NCBI GenBank assembly: GCA_046704525.1
Contig: JBJKRS010000164.1
Span: forward strand, 1 to 8,802
Length of the DNA: 8,802 bases
DNA from: GCA-965745 sp046704525
GTDB lineage: Archaea; Thermoplasmatota; Thermoplasmata; Thermoplasmatales; Thermoplasmataceae
Reading direction: 5' to 3'
The notes below the pieces were generated by a model, which was not told where the DNA came from, searched no databases, and saw nothing but the letters and a program-made list of their open reading frames with translations. How positions within the stretch are numbered: the stretch's first letter is position 1; each line of letters begins with the position of its first letter. This document shows positions 5,329 through 8,802 of the stretch, piece by piece. The translations under genes were made by a program, and so were the position numbers.

Positions 5329-6000
5329 GTGAGAATGAATCACATCACGGTCAGTAAGATGCCCCTTAACAATGAAAGGCTTGTAATGCAGAGGAAAAGC
5401 TGCTTCACACTCTCTGAATACCCTCAGAGTGTTTACGGCGAGAAAGTTGCAAGAAGAAAGGGTGAGTACCTCAGGTACTGGGACCCAAGGCGAAGCAAAC
5501 TTGCAGCGGCCATTCTGAACGGGTTGGAAGATATCCCTTTCAGCAGCGGCTCAAATGTGCTCTATTTGGGTGCATCAACTGGAACAACTGTGAGCCACGT
5601 TTCCGATCTCTGCAGTGAAGGCAGAATATTTGCTGTCGAGTCCTCGTACGAGTCCTTTGCGAAACTGTTGAAGCTTGCGGAGGCAAGGAAGAACATATAT
5701 CCGGTGCTTGAGGATGCCAACCACGTGGAAAGGTATGCATTCTTTCCTGATTCAATAGATACGATCTACCAGGACATTTCCCAGAGAAACCAGGCACAGA
5801 TCTTCAATCTAAATGCGGAAAGATTTAATACCGCAAGGGACGGGATTTTTGTGCTGAAAACAAGGGCGATTTCGTCTCGCACACCGGAGAAACAGATCCT
5901 CAGCGACTCGCTTTCCCAGATAACAAGCTTCAAAGTCAGGGATGTTATAAATCTCAAGCCATACCACAAATCACATTACCTCATTCTGCTGAGGAGGTGA
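5329..6000 (+). CDS. flpA: Fibrillarin-like RNA 2'-O-methyltransferase (FlpA)
   Basis: This 223-aa protein is the catalytic subunit of the archaeal C/D-box sRNP, which methylates ribose 2'-OH groups of rRNA and tRNA using S-adenosylmethionine, guided by sRNAs together with Nop5 and L7Ae. Visible features are the family box SVYGEK (34-39), the WDPRRSKLAAAI block with Lys57, SAM motif I LYLGASTGTTVSH (79-90), the acidic ribose-binding residue in FAVESS (E104), Asp149 in IYQDIS, Lys177 in LKTRA, and His216 near the C-terminus. This gives the K-D-K-H catalytic tetrad intact. Start candidates are GTG 5329, ATG 5335 and ATG 5359. The first two give the usual spacing to VYGE, and 5329 fits a TTGTAAAT box. 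The nop5 gene, often adjacent in archaea, is not here. The final codons AGG AGG TGA form a Shine-Dalgarno sequence for the next small ORF. Confidence 0.95.
   Translation: MRMNHITVSKMPLNNERLVMQRKSCFTLSEYPQSVYGEKVARRKGEYLRYWDPRRSKLAAAILNGLEDIPFSSGSNVLYLGASTGTTVSHVSDLCSEGRIFAVESSYESFAKLLKLAEARKNIYPVLEDANHVERYAFFPDSIDTIYQDISQRNQAQIFNLNAERFNTARDGIFVLKTRAISSRTPEKQILSDSLSQITSFKVRDVINLKPYHKSHYLILLRR
5993..6000 (+). promoter_or_regulatory. Perfect Shine-Dalgarno sequence inside the flpA stop region
   Basis: GGAGGTGA is fully complementary to the archaeal 16S rRNA 3' tail (anti-SD UCACCUCC). It is made of the last two Arg codons and the stop of flpA, and lies 9 nt before the ATG at 6010. Most genes here look leaderless with no SD, so a perfect SD at this spot points to coupled translation of the downstream small ORF. 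The adjacent GGTG-AATC-CACC could fold a small hairpin that hides it. Confidence 0.6.
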
Positions 6001-6009
6001 ATCCACCAG

Positions 6010-6135
6010 ATGCTCTTCGGAGCGTATTTATTAACGCTTCACGATTCAGGTTCCGGTAACGTCATGTCTCGTTTCACAGCAATGAAACCAAAGTTTTGTG
6101 CTACATGCGCACATTACCATGGGGGCGCAGAATGA
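6010..6135 (+). CDS. 41-aa Cys/His small protein between flpA and alaS
   Basis: This reading frame was found by eye and I do not recognise its family. It encodes 41 aa; residues 26-41 contain KPKFCATCAHYHGG, with C30, C33, H35 and H37 resembling a small zinc knuckle. Three signs support translation: a perfect Shine-Dalgarno sequence 9 nt before the ATG at 6010, a location between two genes on the same strand, and a stop (TGA 6133-6135) that overlaps the alaS start as ATGA. An in-frame ATG at 6064 would give a 23-residue form keeping the whole Cys/His part. That ATG lies about 35 bp after the TATA-like box at 6024-6034, so a shorter transcript could begin there. It might be a regulatory leader peptide (5 Ala in 41), a zinc microprotein, or only a coupling ORF. 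Confidence 0.5.
   Translation: MLFGAYLLTLHDSGSGNVMSRFTAMKPKFCATCAHYHGGAE
6024..6034 (+). promoter_or_regulatory. Internal TATA box upstream of alaS
   Basis: GTATTTATTAA lies inside the small ORF. Transcription from it would begin near 6053-6056, about 8-11 nt before the in-frame ATG at 6064 and about 77 nt before alaS. It would let alaS be expressed apart from flpA, with the 23-residue form of the small ORF translated first. Confidence 0.5.
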
Positions 6136-8802
6136 TGGCAGGTCGGGGTAATCCACTGGAACTGGATTTCTTTCGGGAAAAAGGATTCCAAAGGCGGAAA
6201 TGCACAAACTGCGACCTGTACTTCTGGACAACAGATCAGGCCAGGAAGACCTGTGGCGATCCTCCCTGCGACCAGTATTCGTTCATACAAAACTCGCCAG
6301 TGAAGAAGAAATACACCCTCGACGAAATGAGGGACGAATTTATAGGGTTCTTCAAGGATACACACACTTTCCTCAAGCCTTATCCGGTTGTGCCCAGGTG
6401 GAGGGATGACGTTCTCCTCGTCAATGCTTCAATATATGACTTCCAGCCTCAGGTGACTTCTGGTGTTGTAAAACCGCCTGCAAACCCGATAGTGATGTCC
6501 CAGCCCAGCATCAGGATGGTGGACGTGGACCTGGTTGGTACCACCGGCAGGCACTTGACCACATTCGAGATGCTCTGCCATGACTCCTTCAACTACCCCA
6601 GACAGAAGATATACTGGAAAGAGGAGACCGTAGATTACTGCAACCGATTCCTGACTGAAACACTGGGGGTAGCACAGAACCTGATAAGCTACAAGGAGAA
6701 ACCTTGGTCAGGCGGAGGAAACGGAGGGAACGCATTCGAGGTACTAGTCAACGGGCTTGAGGTGGCGACACTGGTCTTCATGGACATGAGCATAGATCCA
6801 GAGGGGGATACGGAGATTGATGGCCTGCTATATTCCCCAATGGACATGCAGATAGTTGATACAGGTTACGGTCTGGAGCGGCTTACATGGTTATCACAGG
6901 GTTCCTCGACGGTATATGAGGCAATTTATCCGGGCATCGTGAAACACGTCATAGAAAACTCAGACGCAAACCTCATCGACCACAGGGTCCTGGAGGTTGT
7001 GGTCCAGAACTTCGTCCGTTATGAGGGGAAGCCGGAATCCGAGGTAATAGACCTGATACTGCCACAAATCCAGTCGCTTGGCTCCAAGATGACGAAGGAG
7101 GAGTTTGTAAGTGAATTCCACACACTCAGGTCTGCATTTATTATCGCGGACCACGCCAGGACACTTCTCCTGATGTTTTCAGACTACGTGATACCATCCA
7201 ACATTAAGGCAGGATATCTGGAGCGGCTGCTGATAAGGCGCTCCTTGAGGAACATAGAGCTGATAAACTACAAAGGCACAATTTCGGGACTGATCCAGAT
7301 GCACTGGGAAAGCCTGAAGAACATAATCAGCAACTATCCGCGGGATTTTGCTGAGAAAATGCTTGAAGAGGAGGCGCTGAAATTCAAGGAGACGCTGAAA
7401 AAAGGAAAGGGGATAGTTGAGCGCCTTGTCTCAAAGCAGAAAGAGATTGGGCATGAGGATCTCACAAAGCTGTACGACTCCTACGGGCTTCACCCAGATT
7501 TCGTGGCAGGCATCGTAAAGAACACTACAGGCAAAGGCATCACCGTGCCGGATGATTTTCACAGCCACGTTGTATCACTCCATGATGCAGCTCAACCGAG
7601 GAAAAAGGAACAGAGGAAGTTTCCTGAAATTGTGACTCGTCCGCTCTACTACGATGACGTGAGCATCTCCGACTTCAACGCTATTGTTATGCATTCCGGA
7701 GACGGATTCATAATAACGAACCAGACAGCCTTCTACCCGGAAGGCGGGGGCCAGCCGACGGACCTCGGCCACTTCGTCTACAGGGCCAAAAAAGTTGAAG
7801 TGAAGAAGGTGGAGAAATTTGGCAGTACTATCGTGCACTGGATTGAAGGAAACATACCTGAAGGATCCAGGATAATGGGCCATATCGACAGGTTTAGAAG
7901 GAACAGGCTCATGGTGCACCACACCGCAACTCACCTTATCCTCGGAGTCATGAAGGAAATTCTCGGTCCCCACGTATGGCAGTTTGGGGTCCAGAAGGGT
8001 GTGGAAACTTCCCGCATAGATATTACCCATTACAGGAGAATCACTGACGAAGAAATCTCACGAATTGAGGCCAGGTGTCTGGACTACATTCGACAAAGCA
8101 GGCCGGTGAGGGTCAAAAACATAGACTGGAACAAAGCCATAGAAAAGTACGGTTTTACCCTCTTCCAGGGAGGAGTGCCTCTGTCCCCTAAGCTGCGTGT
8201 CGTGGAAATCGAGGGAGTTGATGTTGAAGGCTGCGGAGGAACTCATGTCTCAACTACCGGTGAGCTGGGGTTCCTGAAGGTTGCAGGCACGGAGAGCATC
8301 CAGGAAGGCATCCAGAGAGTAACGTTCACAGCGGGAGATGCCGCCCTGGTTCACGTGCAGGAGATGCAATCTTACATGAAGAGGGTACAGGCATCAGTTC
8401 CAGCAGAGATGAACGAAATCCCGGACAGGGTAGCTACCCTGGTGAGAGACAACATAGACCTCAGGAGGGAGATGGAAGAGGCGCTTAAGGTGTCAGTAAA
8501 CAAAGCCATCCAGAATGCCACGGTACTTGAATATCCCTGGGGGAAGGTTGCCTTCATGTCAACCGGGCTGAACAATGCTGGAATGAAGCTTCTCGCTACC
8601 GCGCTCTTTTCAAGGGACTTCTCTGCCTGTGTAGTCAAGAATAAGGAAAATGAAGGAATTTTCACTTATATGCTGATTACAAAAGGAAAGTTCGATACCA
8701 GATCCGTTATGGCTGAAATCGCTGGGAAAGACGCCGAAATAAAGGGCAAGGGAGGGTATGTCACTGCAGCTTCCAGCCGCGAAGTCGATGAAAGATTAAT
8801 AA
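6132..8802 (+). CDS. alaS: Alanyl-tRNA synthetase, archaeal type (3' end outside window)
   Basis: The frame is open for 890 codons from ATG 6132 with no stop before the window ends. Order: the archaeal N-terminal Cys cluster (C24, C27, C41, C46 in KCTNC and TCGDPPC); the class II catalytic core with motif 2 HLTTFEMLCHDSFNY and motif 3 DTGYGLERL (243-251); the tRNA-recognition helical region; and the editing domain with YPEGGGQPTD. The editing domain has the zinc motifs HxxxH (H597, H601) and CxxxH (C701, H705) that clear Ser- and Gly-tRNA(Ala). A coiled-coil region (about 775-800) and most of the C-Ala domain, with a Gly-rich KGKGGYVTAAS, follow. Probably only a few to tens of residues are missing. 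The chosen start makes an ATGA overlap with the small ORF and puts LELDFFREKGF in family position; ATG 6135 and ATG 6105 are alternatives. Synthesis and editing residues appear intact. Confidence 0.97.
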   Translation, partial: MMAGRGNPLELDFFREKGFQRRKCTNCDLYFWTTDQARKTCGDPPCDQYSFIQNSPVKKKYTLDEMRDEFIGFFKDTHTFLKPYPVVPRWRDDVLLVNASIYDFQPQVTSGVVKPPANPIVMSQPSIRMVDVDLVGTTGRHLTTFEMLCHDSFNYPRQKIYWKEETVDYCNRFLTETLGVAQNLISYKEKPWSGGGNGGNAFEVLVNGLEVATLVFMDMSIDPEGDTEIDGLLYSPMDMQIVDTGYGLERLTWLSQGSSTVYEAIYPGIVKHVIENSDANLIDHRVLEVVVQNFVRYEGKPESEVIDLILPQIQSLGSKMTKEEFVSEFHTLRSAFIIADHARTLLLMFSDYVIPSNIKAGYLERLLIRRSLRNIELINYKGTISGLIQMHWESLKNIISNYPRDFAEKMLEEEALKFKETLKKGKGIVERLVSKQKEIGHEDLTKLYDSYGLHPDFVAGIVKNTTGKGITVPDDFHSHVVSLHDAAQPRKKEQRKFPEIVTRPLYYDDVSISDFNAIVMHSGDGFIITNQTAFYPEGGGQPTDLGHFVYRAKKVEVKKVEKFGSTIVHWIEGNIPEGSRIMGHIDRFRRNRLMVHHTATHLILGVMKEILGPHVWQFGVQKGVETSRIDITHYRRITDEEISRIEARCLDYIRQSRPVRVKNIDWNKAIEKYGFTLFQGGVPLSPKLRVVEIEGVDVEGCGGTHVSTTGELGFLKVAGTESIQEGIQRVTFTAGDAALVHVQEMQSYMKRVQASVPAEMNEIPDRVATLVRDNIDLRREMEEALKVSVNKAIQNATVLEYPWGKVAFMSTGLNNAGMKLLATALFSRDFSACVVKNKENEGIFTYMLITKGKFDTRSVMAEIAGKDAEIKGKGGYVTAASSREVDERLI

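Noticed and set aside
5329..5361. ATG 5359 as the true flpA start, with TTATTAAG (5321-5328) as its TATA box
   Set aside because: The spacing is possible, but it would remove the N-terminal strand expected before the SVYGEK box in fibrillarins.
6105..6131. Earlier in-frame ATG for alaS at 6105
   Set aside because: It would add a basic, Trp-containing extension not expected in the family and lose the ATGA junction; 6132 fits better, though 6105 is not excluded.
7575..8030. 151-aa antisense frame inside alaS
   Set aside because: It is fully antisense to the conserved editing domain and mirrors its codons; nothing suggests an independent gene.
1..8802. CRISPR array, insertion sequence, toxin-antitoxin or defence system
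   Set aside because: No direct-repeat series, transposase, terminal repeats or recognisable defence protein on either strand; the large genes are housekeeping.

Overview
The window looks archaeal, most likely from a member of the Thermoplasmata (Thermoplasma/Ferroplasma/Cuniculiplasma-like). The evidence is an archaeal-type AlaRS with the N-terminal Cys cluster, an archaeal-type AspRS, fibrillarin (FlpA), the archaeal transcription coactivator homologue MBF1, and AT-rich TATA boxes about 24-26 bp before several start codons, the pattern expected of leaderless mRNAs. The order-level assignment is inference; the domain-level one is strong. The region is mostly housekeeping. I see no tRNA, rRNA, insertion sequence, CRISPR array or phage gene.

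Left part (1-2618): the 3' end of an ABC exporter gene (+) meets a ROK-family sugar kinase gene (-) tail to tail with 8 bp between them. The ROK gene is preceded on the same strand by a membrane-anchored NfeD/ClpP-class serine protease homologue whose expected catalytic Lys appears to be His. Each of the two minus-strand genes has its own TATA box.

Middle (2619-5328): a divergent promoter region separates the protease gene from aspS (+). Converging on aspS is an unlisted 47-aa acidic small ORF (-) that overlaps its 3' end by 36 bp and has a TATA box and a palindrome near its start. Next come a 95-aa protein of unknown function (-, TTG start), a non-coding stretch with nested inverted repeats that may encode a small RNA (+), and MBF1 (-).

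Right part (5329-8802): flpA (+), then a previously unlisted 41-aa Cys/His-rich small ORF, then alaS, which runs off the window after 890 codons. The last codons of flpA form a perfect Shine-Dalgarno sequence 9 nt before the small ORF. The small ORF's stop overlaps the alaS start in a 4-nt ATGA junction. This suggests a translationally coupled flpA-smORF-alaS unit, with an additional internal promoter inside the small ORF. It joins RNA 2'-O-methylation to tRNA charging and is the most interesting arrangement here.

No clearly novel defence or mobile system is visible. The points worth following up are the two small ORFs, the protease active site, and the structured intergenic element.
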